Origin: Pseudoscleropodium purum
Lineage: Eukaryota; Streptophyta; Bryopsida; Hypnales; Brachytheciaceae
Direction of reading: 5' to 3'
Assembly (NCBI GenBank): GCA_963969395.1
Contig: OZ017796.1
Span: 46,304,243-46,368,242, forward strand
DNA length: 64,000 nt
The notes under the pieces were generated by a model that saw only the letters and a list, made by a program, of their open reading frames with translations, was not told the DNA's origin and made no database searches. This document shows, piece after piece, positions 13,091 through 24,195 of this stretch. How positions within the stretch are numbered: position 1 is the stretch's first letter; every line of letters starts with the position of its first letter. The position numbers and the translations under genes are program-made.

Positions 13091-13560
13091 ACTTCCTCTG
13101 AGGTTGGGCTGGTGAGAGACGCCCCGTGAGAGCGTAATAAGAGGGCATGTGATATTAGAGAAGGTGTGTCATTAAAGAGGTCTCAGGGTGTCCCAGTCCC
13201 CTCCCGTACTGTGTTGAAATTTGGTGTTTGGCGGTTGCGGTGGCGTGTGGCGGCTTTCTTTTATGGTTTTGCGTTTGTTTGGGGTTCTGCGTGCTCATCA
13301 TTATTAGTCTTCATGTTCATCATTTCTGCACTCCTACAGTACATCTCTGCGCAGCTACGGGAGCTGAGGCAGCTACGGCAGCTAAGCTATGGCAGCACCT
13401 CCCCTCCCTGTGAGTTGAATAACTTCTTGGGCCCCTCATCCTGGATACTACAAAACGACACTCCGCTGTCGAGTTGTAGGCAGGGTTTTAATAATAGAGA
13501 ATTTCACAGCGCTGATCATGAGGAGTCCGTCTGCCGAACTGTAACTTAATTGGTGCTCAC
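13091..13560 (+). other. GC-richer islet with a hydrophobic open frame, unknown
   Basis: A plus-strand frame is open at 13166-13549 but starts without an ATG. It has two hydrophobic stretches (around 13240-13340) followed by RELRQLRQL, which comes from a short GCAGCTACG-type repeat. I do not recognise the protein. With the coiled-coil-like frame that follows it may be a decayed gene; it may equally be chance. Confidence 0.2.
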
Positions 13561-13578
13561 ATGGATCACTCTGCATAG

Positions 13579-13794
13579 CTTCGAATCCACAGTGTCGTCG
13601 TCACGCTGTTCAGCCGTGCTTTGGAACAGGTCCTTCCTTCATATGCAGGTTGGGACTCTGCTCTTCAGAGTAATAAATTACAACTGAAGTTGCGTGAACT
13701 TAGAAAAAGAATTGATGACGAGAAGGACTCACTTCAGTTGAAGTTTGAGCTTACTGTTTGCATTTCTGGGGCAGTCCCTGACTCAGTGCCCTGA
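13579..13794 (+). pseudogene. Coiled-coil-like open frame, probable exon remnant
   Basis: The frame has 71 codons and no ATG, and is closed by TAG at 13576-13578 and TGA at 13792-13794. The middle is charged and heptad-like: LQSNKLQLKLRELRKRIDDE followed by KDSLQLKFEL. This composition is protein-like and unlike the poly-AT noise around it. A CAG|GT at 13645-13649 could be an acceptor or simply coding. No family is recognised. An in-frame ATG lies just before the TAG (13561), so the stop may be a disabling mutation. Confidence 0.3.
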
Positions 13795-13799
13795 GCAGC

Positions 13800-16700
13800 A
13801 TAGGAGAGCCACAGTACATGAGTCCAGGTTAGTTTGTGGGGAGTCTAGCCTAACTGGGAGTACTTGCAGGGCCAATTTGCAATTGATCGAGGTCAACTTA
13901 ACTTCCTGGTTTGCAGGGCAGTAAGAAGTACTACTTGAGATACTCAGGAAGCTTATTGGGCAAAAAATCATGACAAATTAGGTTGGAAGTAGTAGCCCAC
14001 AGCCAAGGGGGGGAACCTGGCTGGTGACGGAGAATTTTGCACATCATACACCATCCGGATGTTGTCACATCAATTCAAAAGTCAATACCTTACTACTTGC
14101 AGCCACACAGTGCAATACAGAAAGTTGTACTAATAACTTAATAACTTAACAGTAGGTGCTGTAGCTAGAGCTATCTTACTTTCAATACAGATGGGCTAGG
14201 CTGGCCTGGATTACTATGGTTAAGCATGAAGGCAGGCAAGTTAAGTTGACATACATATAAAATATTAATGGACCTATTAGTGAAGTACCACAATACATTC
14301 CTTACAATAACTTAGGTGTTCCTCACCTAATCATCACACTCTATAACTGTACCAGAGTTTCAATTTCTTTTTAGTTCTCTTATGTTATAATATGTTCACA
14401 AGAGATTGGTTAAATTCCATATGTCACGCTTCTGAACACATAAGCTTATTACACGATTTTTTTTTTTCAATCTTGAGCCTGCGACATACCTGACTTAGTT
14501 GAGGTCTTCCTTATTCATAATATTCTATTTAAGGAAACAGTTAAGCTTAAGTTAGTATGCAATTAAGGAAGTTTAATGCTCCGTTGTTAGGTTGCGAGTG
14601 TCCATCAAACAACTGGGACAATTTATGTCCAGGGTAAACTTAATAATGGATAACTTGGAAGTGCAGTGAATGCTACATCACTGGACGTCGTCAGTTATAT
14701 GACTGTTAACTTCACTTAGTTCCACTTCAGCAGTTGTATGATAAAGTACAAGTTTTTCACAATTCTCAACATAAATTCTAAATAAGTTACTGCCTTACAA
14801 CTTAGTGATCATGGACACCACTTAAACTACGATTTTTCTTGCAATTATTTTCAATAAAATGAGTTCTAATTAGTTTTTTTTCCTTTAAATTATAAATTTG
14901 AATTGAAAGTGCCAATTTTAACTTAAATAATAAAAAGTAGGTTAGGATTAATTCATTATGATTTTGTCCATGATGAATTCAATTTTTTTTGTTATTAGTA
15001 AAAAGTTACACAAGATATAAATTGTTGATGTAAATTTTAGTATATTTTATGTTAATCCCTAATTGTTTTATGGTGTGGATTTAGTTAGAAGTTGCAATGA
15101 ATTTGTTATCAATGAATGATAGAACATGCTAGATGATTAATTTGATCTTTGTATAGTTTGTTTGTTATAAGGTTAAAGAAGTGGAGAGTTGAGGGGGTGT
15201 TGATTAAGGGATGTTATTAGTATTGATGGAGTGGGTTGGAAGAGGATTGGTGATGAATTATAGTTGAAAGGTGCAAAATTAACTTCATGGTGAATATAAA
15301 GGTGTAAGGACAATGGGGTACATGAAGTTGTTTCAAAGTGTTGGAAAGCTATATGTAGAGCCTTTTTAATTATAGGGGTGGGAGTGCAATATTTGAGTGG
15401 AAATTGTTGGAAATTTAGGAGGTTTACATTGTCATTGGTGGTGAGTTGATTATGGATGGTGATTTTGTAATGTTACTATGAAAAAACCCTTATATTTTAG
15501 ATGTCTAATCATAAACATGGACGTTTTAATAATATCAAGATGTTAAAGAAAAGATGACCATAAAAGGTAGATTAGTATAAAAACAAGTTGATGCTATCAT
15601 TGACATTGATGTTTGATTTCATATGAACACAAACATGATGATGTTATTTGGAACATCCTAAAAAACATAATATCACTAATAGATTTGTTTTGATTATAGG
15701 TAAGTCTATGAAAGTTATGTTGAATTATGGTAAAGCATTGAACATATGTGAAAAAATAGGAGAAGGGCACTCACTTAATTGGCATCTTTGCAAAAAAGAA
15801 ATGTATCAATATACATCATGGATGAAACTAATAAAAGCCCTTTATACAAGTGGGATGATAGAAAATAAAACAATCCATATGGGATATGTGAAGTAAGAAT
15901 TGTAATCAAAATATATTTTTTGAAACAACGTCCAAATTTTTGGTTGTCTAGATTTTAGCTTCAAATTATCCCATATCCCTTGAGGATTCATGATGGACAA
16001 TGAATTTCATTATAAAAACAACCTCAACACCCTTCATTTTCAGGTAACGTTAACAAAGTAATTCCTTCACTTTGCCATCAAAAAACTTATTTGGACTTTA
16101 CTTTAGACTTTCTAGCTAATATTGGGCATTTTCTTATTTTACAACAATTTGATCATTTAATTCTTGTTGAATTTGACAATTTCTCTTGTACATATTTTTT
16201 TTGACGTTCTTTTAAATTAAAAGTTTCCGACAACCCTGCCCTATGAATATAATATGTACAAATTGTAACAATTTGCCATCAAAAAGTGCATTGATTAGGC
16301 ATGCCACGTCATTCTTGTTGGATACAATGTCACTTTTCCTACCTCTACACTCGGTACCATGTTGTAAACAAGTTGGATGAAAAAAAATTCCCAAGTGGCT
16401 TTTCTCACTTGTGTGGTGCTTACATGTACTAAATTGGTAGACACATGACAAGATTTTAGCCCCCTCAGAACCCATGTTTCTATAAACATTAGTTGAAAAC
16501 ATTTGAATTTTTTAGGGCATGATATTTGAGATTTGAGATGTTTTTGCCATGTCAATCTTGATGACATTCTTTGAACATCTATAATGATAGGTGTAGACAA
16601 CTAAAACAACATCCACATATATGATTTTAGTAAATATGATTTTTTTATAGTGTGTAGTAGTTTATTAAATGCTTTGTTGGAAATTAATTGTGTCAAATTA

Positions 16701-17219
16701 AGGAACTTTGTGATTCCATTGTTCTATAGCATCATAATATAGTGTATTTATTTGGGAATTTAGGGCTTATACTACTTAAATGGATTTTGATTTCATATTT
16801 GAGTATGTAGAGTGAAGGAAAGATGGAACAATGAAGGCATGGTGATTTGAAGATTACTATTAGTTCTTAAATTTTTGCCATATTTTGTTGTCATGTAATG
16901 TGCATGACTTTGGTATATTTTCCCAAAATGAAAAATTTCATTAAAATAGCGGTATTCAATGTGCCATTTTTACACCTTGACATCTAGGAGAAGTATACAT
17001 TGCTAATATCTAAGTCAATTTTAGATTTCAGAAAGTTAGGACTAACATAAATATTAGATTAAACAATTTGAAAATCTAAGATTGGTATAGATTTTAGATA
17101 TCTGGGGGATTTATAGATCTCAGAAATCTAATTTTGATATAGATCCTAGTGTAGAAAAAACAGTTCAGACTGTGTTGTCTGAACTACTTAAAGAGTCAAA
17201 TTAACGAAATATTGCCATT
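13800..17219. other. Gene-free stretch
   Basis: No coding exon, RNA gene or transposon end was recognised. The first 700 bases are mixed in composition; the rest is AT-rich with short random frames, including one of 82 codons at 15648-15896 that has no recognisable motif. Confidence 0.4.
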
Positions 17220-18147
17220 TTAATTCTTAAAGGACCAAAGTACCTTTTCTGGCAATATAACTTTTGGGGGTACGTGCATGTGAGCAAAGATTTCCATATT
17301 TTTGGCCCAAATTTTAATAGAAGGCATGGACAAGGAATATCTTTTATGTGCACTAAATTTTAGGACATTTAAAAATATGAGTAAAAAGTTATGGCCTAAT
17401 ACGTAGTTTATTTCTCAACTCATGCAGTTTGGGGATATTTGAAAAAATCATTTTTTTCAAAAACAAAATTTTGAAATTAATTATTTAGATTTATATATAC
17501 ATAGAAAGCTTTGAATCATTCCATTTTGATCAATGAGTCAAAAGTTATGAGGTGTTTTAGTTTGCGGGCAATTATGGATTCTCTACTCCCAAATAAACTT
17601 TGAGGTTCTTTGTTGAACTCAATTTTCAATATTTTTGGAAAAAAATAAAAATATCAAGTGAAGATTGTTTATTACAACACTACAATCATTGGAGTTGGCA
17701 TTTTTCAATTCCATAAATAAATTATTAACAATTTAGTATTTGTATTCATTTTCTTTTTCTTTTTACTTAGTACTTTTTTCCTATATGTTGTACAATTCTA
17801 AATGATCTAAATTTTTTCAATAATATAGCCAAGTTGACTTGAAGAATGAATCCAAGGAGTTGCAACCATTTTGGACATTTTTTCATACAAATGTGACCTT
17901 GTGAAGTGTAGGTGCCTAGATTTTTGAAGAGACAAAAAAAGGCTTTTTGTCAATTGAAATGCTAAGGTCTTGCAATGTACATGGTGGAAATTCCTGAAAT
18001 TTTTTCCACATCTTTTCAAATTATTTTAATACAAGATCCTACAATTGGATGTACCCAAAAACGTTAAATTTTTTTTTGATACTTGTCCAAAAATGGCAGT
18101 TTTGGAGCGCTTTCGGTAAAAATATAGTTAAGGAACCTTAGGATTAA
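17220..18147 (+). mobile_element. TTAA-flanked non-autonomous element, copy A (920 bp)
   Basis: The element spans 17224-18143 and is flanked by TTAA at 17220-17223 and 18144-18147. Its ends read TTCTTAAAGGACC and GGAACCTTAGGA, which form imperfect inverted repeats. The same interior is found as copy B (inverted, 21.6 kb), copy C (inverted, 38.6 kb) and copy D (direct, 47.9 kb). Shared landmarks include the segments ATGGATTCTCTACT, TTTTCAATATTTTT and GATCCTACA. There is no long ORF, so it cannot encode its own transposase. The TTAA target and CCCCTAAAG-like ends recall piggyBac-type elements. Confidence 0.75.
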
Positions 18148-18392
18148 TGAAATTGGCCATCAAGACATACTTGATCTTTTAGAGCATCAACGAGTTGTTA
18201 TCTAACGTAAATTAAATAAATGGTCTTTAAAGAGAAAGTGTTGTATCCAAACTTATTTTTAAGTAGGTATATAGTGATGTAGGACATACTATTGTAATTT
18301 GCACTTTGTAAATATTATGACTTGTTTGCCTAATTTGCGGATGGAAGACATAAAGTATGGAACTAAAAAGAAGTTGTACCTTATACTTGAAT

Positions 18393-19066
18393 GGATGCAT
18401 GGTTTGGTGTCTCAATAATCATGTCACGATGTTGATTTTAAGAAAGGGTATGTATTTCAAAGTGAATATTACAAAAAATATTATAGTTTTTTTATGCTAT
18501 TTTGGATTTTAAAACATATATATTTAATTGAAAAGACATTTATGTATTGATTTTACAATCAATGCCAATAAATGTTGATTTATGGACTCTCAAAGATAAA
18601 TATATGGTTTGTTACAATAGTTAATTTTTATACATATGGATTTTTCTTAAAACATAAACACATAGAAATGGTTTATAGTTTATAGTGACTAAAGTAAAAG
18701 TAAATGAAAACATTCTTTATCTAAAAATGAACTCTTTGGTGCCAACATCATTGTATTTCATATACTTATGAATTTTTATAGAATGAAAATTAGGTTTAAT
18801 CTTTGGAAGTCATTTTCTAATATATATATATATATATAATTTTGTATTTTTAAATTTTTAAATTTTTATAAATTTAAATTTCTTTCCTTTGTGTAGTATA
18901 TTTGAAGTTCTAAATGGACATATTTTCAAAAAAAAAAACCACTTTTGAAGCCTCAACCACTTACGATTGTTATGAAAGATTTCTTTAGATGGTTGATTTA
19001 GTATTATGAAAGCTCTCTTTAGTGCATCAACTAGTGACAAATATTGAGACACCAAACCATGCATCC
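18393..19066. mobile_element. 674-bp element with terminal inverted repeats
   Basis: The left end begins GGATGCATGGTTTGGTGTCT and the right end, read on the other strand, is identical for 25 bases. Weaker similarity continues inward for about 20 more bases (TGTCAC...GTTGAT). The interior is AT-rich with no ORF of note and a (TA)n run at 18820-18838. No clear target-site duplication flanks it, so the superfamily is unknown. Confidence 0.6.
18820..18838. repeat. (TA)n microsatellite
   Basis: A run of alternating T and A of about 19 bases lies inside the 674-bp inverted-repeat element. Confidence 0.95.
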
Positions 19067-19101
19067 ACCCACTTACTCTTAGTACTATATCAACAACATT
19101 T

Positions 19102-20325
19102 CACTATAAGAAAACATGAATTTTTAAAATGTCAAAACCAATGCCATTAAACGTGCACTTCGTGTCAACTATGATGTCTCAAAAAATGCGTTATAATTGA
19201 CAGGCAAAAAATATGGACCAAAATATGCCCTAATGTAGCTTGTTTTCGGTAAAACGTGAAAGAAACAAGTGCACAAGGGCATCCTCAAAGCATGACATGT
19301 GGAGGGGCAGCCTTTGCTACATAGCCTTTTTTGGCGGGCAACACCATATAGGACACTTTTTCATCCATAATGTGTTTAGTGACGTGATTCCCTTATAAAT
19401 CCGACATGGATCCATAAAGAATTTGACATGGTCAACATGTTAGCTTGAAAATTTTAATGCTGCTTTTTGAGACATTCAATTAGATGTTTTTTGAGATATC
19501 AATTGGTGCATACCATACATTTAGGTAAAGGCCAACAAAAAATAATTAGTTAAAATAAAATAAAAACAATAAGAAAAATTGTAGAATTCACTAAGAATTA
19601 AAGAAAACTTACCATCTACCATCAAGAGAATTTTTGATGGCATAATGAAGGAATTCCTTCATTAAAAATTAGTGAGGATGAAGAGTACAAAGGTCATGTT
19701 TGTATCTATTCTTTGTCCATAGTGAAACAAAAGATATGCGATAACTAGAATATGGAAACTTGGCCATTGTACTTTTCAATATTGTTTCAAATGTTTAAAC
19801 ATTCATTCAGACATTCTAATGTTGTTTTAAGCATCTCAATGTTGTTTTTGGCATCAAGATCATGTTGTTTGAAATATCTCATATGGATTGCTTTACTTCC
19901 TACCACCCTACTTGTATAAAGGTCATCTCTTTTCATTTATGGTACTCATCCATCTATTTTTTTTTTTGCAAAGCATGCCACGTGGTTGGTCTTCCCCTAA
20001 ATTTTTCATATATGGTCAATATTTTACCACTAACCATAGTAATTTTATTAACTTATCCATAATCAAAATGGATCTATTTGCTGACGTGGTGGAAGTGCAT
20101 TTTTTGCATGTTCTCAAAAAACGTGAGGTATTCTTTGGGCATAAAAAAACCCACCTATGTCAGAAGTGACATTCCTATGTTTTGTACTTTCCATGACTGT
20201 GTCTCCAAAAAGGTCACTTACAATTTGCACCTTTGCGTGCGTTTAGTAAAAAACGCAGTGACATACAAAAGAAACAAGCTATGTCAGAGCAAAATAAGGC
20301 AAAAAAATGCAATTTTCTTATATTT
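19102..20325. mobile_element. Possible non-autonomous CACTA-type element
   Basis: The left end reads CACTATAAGAAAACATGAAT, very close to the CACTACAAGAAAA terminus of plant CACTA (En/Spm) elements. The right side carries ATGCAATTTTCTTATA, whose complement matches TATAAGAAAA and the next TG-ATTTTT, but the final GTG is missing. Repeated TGACAT/ATGTCA motifs are scattered through both flanks, as is usual for subterminal CACTA repeats. The right end is degenerate and runs into an AT repeat, so the boundary and class are tentative. Confidence 0.4.
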
Positions 20326-20699
20326 TATATTATATTATATTATATTTATTTTTATTGCAATGTGATAGGGCTTTCAAGGAATTTGGAGCTTGCAAATTTT
20401 TCCGTAATCTTCTTTTGTTGTAGATTTCAATTAAGAGATGGAATCAAATGAATCCTAAAATAAGGGTAAGGACTCATTTTGGTGTAGGACGAGTATATAT
20501 TGACTTTTGTATGGATGGTTCATCAAAGGAGACGGGAAGAGCCATTAGCATAGGCAACTGGGTCCATGGTTGTTCTTGATGTGTGATACATGTATCTATA
20601 GTTGTTTTTATTGAGCCATCTTAGAAAGGTTTCTAGAAATATTATAAAAAGGTATGGGCCAAGTGTATCTTTTCATATGCTTTCTTATTGTATAGAGAT

Positions 20700-21620
20700 T
20701 ATTGTTGTATGAAAGAGCTGGCTCAAGAAGAATTTTGTTGAGTAATTGTAATGTTAGCTACTAGTTCAATAGTCTTCTAGGTAACCAAGGTTTTGCATGA
20801 TAGATAGAAATTGAAGGTGGTCATTGGAATTGAAGGCATTTTTGAAATCAATATAGAATAAATAGATGTTAGTACTCTAGATTAAGCTACAATGACCAAT
20901 TAGAGAGTTTTTAGTACACAAATATAGAAATATAGAGAGGTTAGGGTAAAAAACTAGAAAATGGCAGTAGGAGAAAATTAGGGAAAATTTTAGTGAAAAA
21001 TTAGAGATTTATACCTAAAAATATGTTAAGCAAAATTTGGTAGAGTAAACAAATTAGGCTAATGAAAAAATGATGACATAGTGAAAACCAAAAAAAAAAT
21101 CAAAATGAAAAAAAAATACTACGAGTAGAAAATAAAATTGAAATAAAATTGCAAATCAAAATATATAAAATACTAAAAATGCAAAAGGAAATTAAAAACC
21201 CAAAAGACTAGGAGGAAGAAATGAATGTAAAGTAAATTGGAAAAACAAAAAAGAAGTTCGAGAAACTAAAATTATTATTAGAACAATAGTATAGTACTAG
21301 AAATTCTCAAATAGTGCTAGAAATACTAAAATAGTAGTTTGTCAATACCTTTAAAGTATTTTGTCGTATCTTAGGATTTTTGCACTAAATTAGTGTAGTC
21401 TATATTCAAACTAGTGTAGTGATAGTAAGTTAGGGTGATTTGCACTAATTTGGCATATTTTACACTAATTCAGCAAATTAACAATAAATTGAAGTAGGAT
21501 GAAGGTAGTTAGGAAAAAGTAGTTTGTTAGGGTATTTTATATAGGCAAAATTAGGGTTTGGAGCCCTTGTTCTTCCAAATTTTCAAACTTTTTGTACATG
21601 TGTATTTTTGGAGAGCATTC
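20700..21620 (-). repeat. Dispersed repeat F, copy 1 (carries an unoccupied TTAA site)
   Basis: This is an inverted relative of repeats at 31.9-34.2 and 47.2-48.9 kb; shared landmarks are CTAATTTGGCATATTTTACA and the segment GCAAATCAAAATATA with its complements. On the minus strand it contains a TATATAAAATACCC segment, which could be a TATA box of a solo LTR, but no TG...CA ends or target duplication were fixed. At 20882-20885 it has a single TTAA in the context GTAGCTTAATCTAGAGTACT, the empty counterpart of the site used by copy D at 47.9 kb. Confidence 0.6.
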
Positions 21621-21638
21621 ATGGGATTTGTGGGTGTT

Positions 21639-22272
21639 TTAACCCCTAAAGTTCCTTGACTATGTTTTCACCCAAAATGCTCCAAATTTGCCATTTTTGG
21701 AACAAGTGCCAAAAACAAAATTTTACTTTTTGAGAACACATCCAACCGTATGATCTTGTAGTGTGATAATTTTAAAAGATGTGGAAAAAATTTCAGAAAT
21801 TTCTACCACGTAGATTACAAGATGTTAGCATTTAAATTGACAAAAAGCATTTTTTGGGCCCTGCAAAAAATTGGAGAGCTACCCTTCACAAAGTCACATT
21901 TGCATGAAAAAATGTCCAAAATGGTTGCAAATCCTTGGATTCATTCTTCAAGTCAAGTTGGCTACATGTTTGAAAATTTTCAGATCATTTGGAATTGTAC
22001 AACATATAGGAGAAAAATACTAAGTAAAAAGAAATAGAAAATGAATACAAATACTAAATTGTTAATCATTTATTTATGGAATTGAAAAATGCCAATTCCA
22101 ATGGTTGTAATGTTGTAATAAACAATCTTCACCTAATATTTTTGTTTTTTTTCCAAAAATATTGAAAATTGAGTTCAACAAAGAACTTCAATGTTTATTT
22201 TGGAGTGGAGAATCCATAACTGCCCACAAACTAAAACATCTCATAATTTTTGACTCATTGATCAAAATGGGA
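21639..22272 (-). mobile_element. TTAA element family, copy B (truncated, inverted)
   Basis: It begins with TTAA at 21639-21642 followed by CCCCTAAAGTTCCTTGAC and matches copy A on the opposite strand from its 3' end inward. Homology stops near 22272, about 300 bases short of the other terminus. The outside neighbour on the left is repeat F copy 1. Confidence 0.7.
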
Positions 22273-22450
22273 CATGCTAGGAAATTAGGAAAATTCAGAA
22301 TTCTTAGGGTGTGAAAAATTGACTGATAAAGAATGGCTAGGGCTCCCTTGGGTGGAGATTGAACTTTGGCTGGTTACCGGTATGGGTTTTACTTGGGCTG
22401 GATGGGAGATGGGACTGATTTTTTCCCTTCTTGCATTAGAATGAACTAGA

Positions 22451-22829
22451 TTAACCCCTCAATGGCCAAGGACTTTTTTGGGGATTCTAAGAATTTGTTC
22501 TAAATTGAACAAGAATCCAACATTTTGATAAATTGTATCAATTTTTTTTTTAATTGTAACCATACAAATTCAAACTAAATATATTAAAGATCACATAGGA
22601 AAAGAAAACACAACATTATCACCTATAGATTGAAATATTGCAATGGATACCCTCACACCTAATCAAAGATTGCATTGTTTTCAATATTGGATTTTTGGTG
22701 CTAAAACTAGATTTCAAGAAGAATTTTTCAAAAATACAAATTGGTAAAAATAGCAACTTGGTTAGGTTGTCTTGAATGTGAAAGTATTGTCAACACCATA
22801 ATTTGGGGCTTTGGGCATTTAGGGATTAA
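22451..22829. mobile_element. TTAA-flanked MITE E1 (371 bp)
   Basis: The element 22455-22825 is flanked by TTAA on both sides (22451-22454 and 22826-22829). Its ends are CCCCTCAATGGCCAAGGAC and, on the complementary strand, TCCCTAAATGCCCAAAGCCC. The interior is AT-rich and non-coding. It shares its right TTAA with E2, an inverted copy of the same element. The termini resemble those of the 910-bp TTAA family. Confidence 0.7.
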
Positions 22830-23378
22830 CTCTTAAATGACCGAGGCACACAAATTTGGTGTTTGCAAAACTTTGAAGTTAAATAAAACCTAATCAAGTT
22901 GTTGTTTTTAGTAGTTTAGATTTTTGGAAAGTTCTTCTGGAAGTCTAGTTTTAGCATCAAAAATGCGATCAAATACACTAAATCTTGAAGTAAAAATCAC
23001 TTTTAAAATTCATTTAAAAAAATTATAGAGTAAAATTTAAGAAGCCATAAATTGATTGGGATTATGCATGTTAGGCCATTTAACTTCATATTTTGTTGGT
23101 CACCAACTTTTTAGATTTGAGTTGTGAAAAGAAGATTAAAAGACTTCACATCATTTTTGCAATTTTAACACCCTCATGGTCAAACATTATAATCTTTCAA
23201 TTCATAAGTGATATTGTTGTGTTTTCTTTTCCTATGAGATCTTTAGCATGTGTAGTTTGAATTCATATGGTTACAATTCCCAAAAAATTGATACAACTTA
23301 TCAAAATGTTGGCATTTTGTTCAATTTAGAGCAAATTCCAAATAGCTCAAAACAGGCCTTGAGCATTTAGGAGCTAAG
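22830..23378. mobile_element. TTAA-flanked MITE E2 (545 bp), inverted partner of E1
   Basis: Read on the minus strand it matches E1 almost throughout, for example the segments CTAAATTGAACAA, CCAACATTTTGATAA and AAGAAAACACAACA. About 174 extra bases lie around 22970-23160. It begins CTCTTAAATGACCGAGGC after the shared TTAA and ends GCATTTAGGAG before CTAA (a mutated TTAA) at 23375-23378. E1 and E2 together form one large fold-back of about 920 bases. Confidence 0.7.
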
Positions 23379-23439
23379 ACAAGATTGTCAACTATGATGG
23401 GCTCCGTAAGATCCAGACAACTTGCTTGAGCCCAGCAAT

Positions 23440-23870
23440 TCAAGATTATGTTAGCAGGGTTCAGCATGGAGTGCTGCTTAGCAGCCTGTGCGAATTCTTC
23501 AGTGGGAGATCCTGGAAAGCTTGTTCAAGTTCCAACAGCTCGCCAACGTCCCGAGCGAGATGACCGACGGAGTCAAGATGGAGAGCCAGCGATTCATTCC
23601 GATGCCACTGAACTTTGCAGGCCGGCGATCAAGAAAAAGAAGAAAGAAAAGTGAGAGAATCAATGCAAGCAAGGCAGCAGCAGTCCCGAGGCAGGACCGG
23701 AAGAGAATGGGCGTAGATTCCACTTGAGAATGCTCCCGAGCAGCACCACACGCGGCGACAAGGAAAGGGAAGAATTCGAGCAGGCTGGAGACGGAACCCG
23801 AACCCAAACCCAAGCAAGGCACGAGAATCCACGAACTCAAGGAGGACGAGCTCAACCTAAGTTAGTTTTG
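23440..23870 (+). other. GC-rich islet with Lys/Arg-rich open frames, unknown
   Basis: The islet stands out sharply from AT-rich DNA. One plus-strand frame (to the stop at 23725-23727) reads WEILESLFKFQQLANVPSEM and later RRSRKRRKKSERINASKAAA, which looks protein-like with a basic, NLS-like stretch. Another frame ends in AIKKKKKEK. No ATG opens either frame convincingly and no family is recognised. It may be one exon of an unrecognised gene or a captured fragment. Confidence 0.25.
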
Positions 23871-23968
23871 TTACTTTCTTATTCGTGATTAGACTATTCA
23901 TGATTGTGTTCCTTGGAATTCAAAAAGGTGATATTATTAATTACAGGGATGCTCTTGTGGTGTATCTG

Positions 23969-24195
23969 AACCCTTAAACGCCAAAAGGGTGACCCTCTAA
24001 ATCATCCTTTTCAATTACGGTGTGAATCACTAGCCTCCAAAATTGCAAAAGGAGTCATTGCAAGTCAAACTACTCTAGAAAATCTTCCCTTTCCCAAACA
24101 AATTTTGAGGATGAATAGTTGCACTTCTGTCCGATATAGTTTGATTCCCTATCATCCATCGAACACAAAACATTGGCCTCAGTGTTCAAGAGTTA
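23969..24195 (+). repeat. Dispersed repeat G, copy 1
   Basis: The stretch matches 52789-53020 in the same orientation, with landmarks AAGTCAAACTAC, GATGAATAGTTGCACTT and a final GAGTTAAGGTT-like end. The two copies are well diverged, so this is an old family. Its nature (LTR or DNA element) cannot be told. Confidence 0.5.

Noticed and set aside
13570..13600. TTCGAATCC resembling a tRNA B box
   Set aside because: No matching A box, acceptor stem or anticodon arm could be assembled around it.
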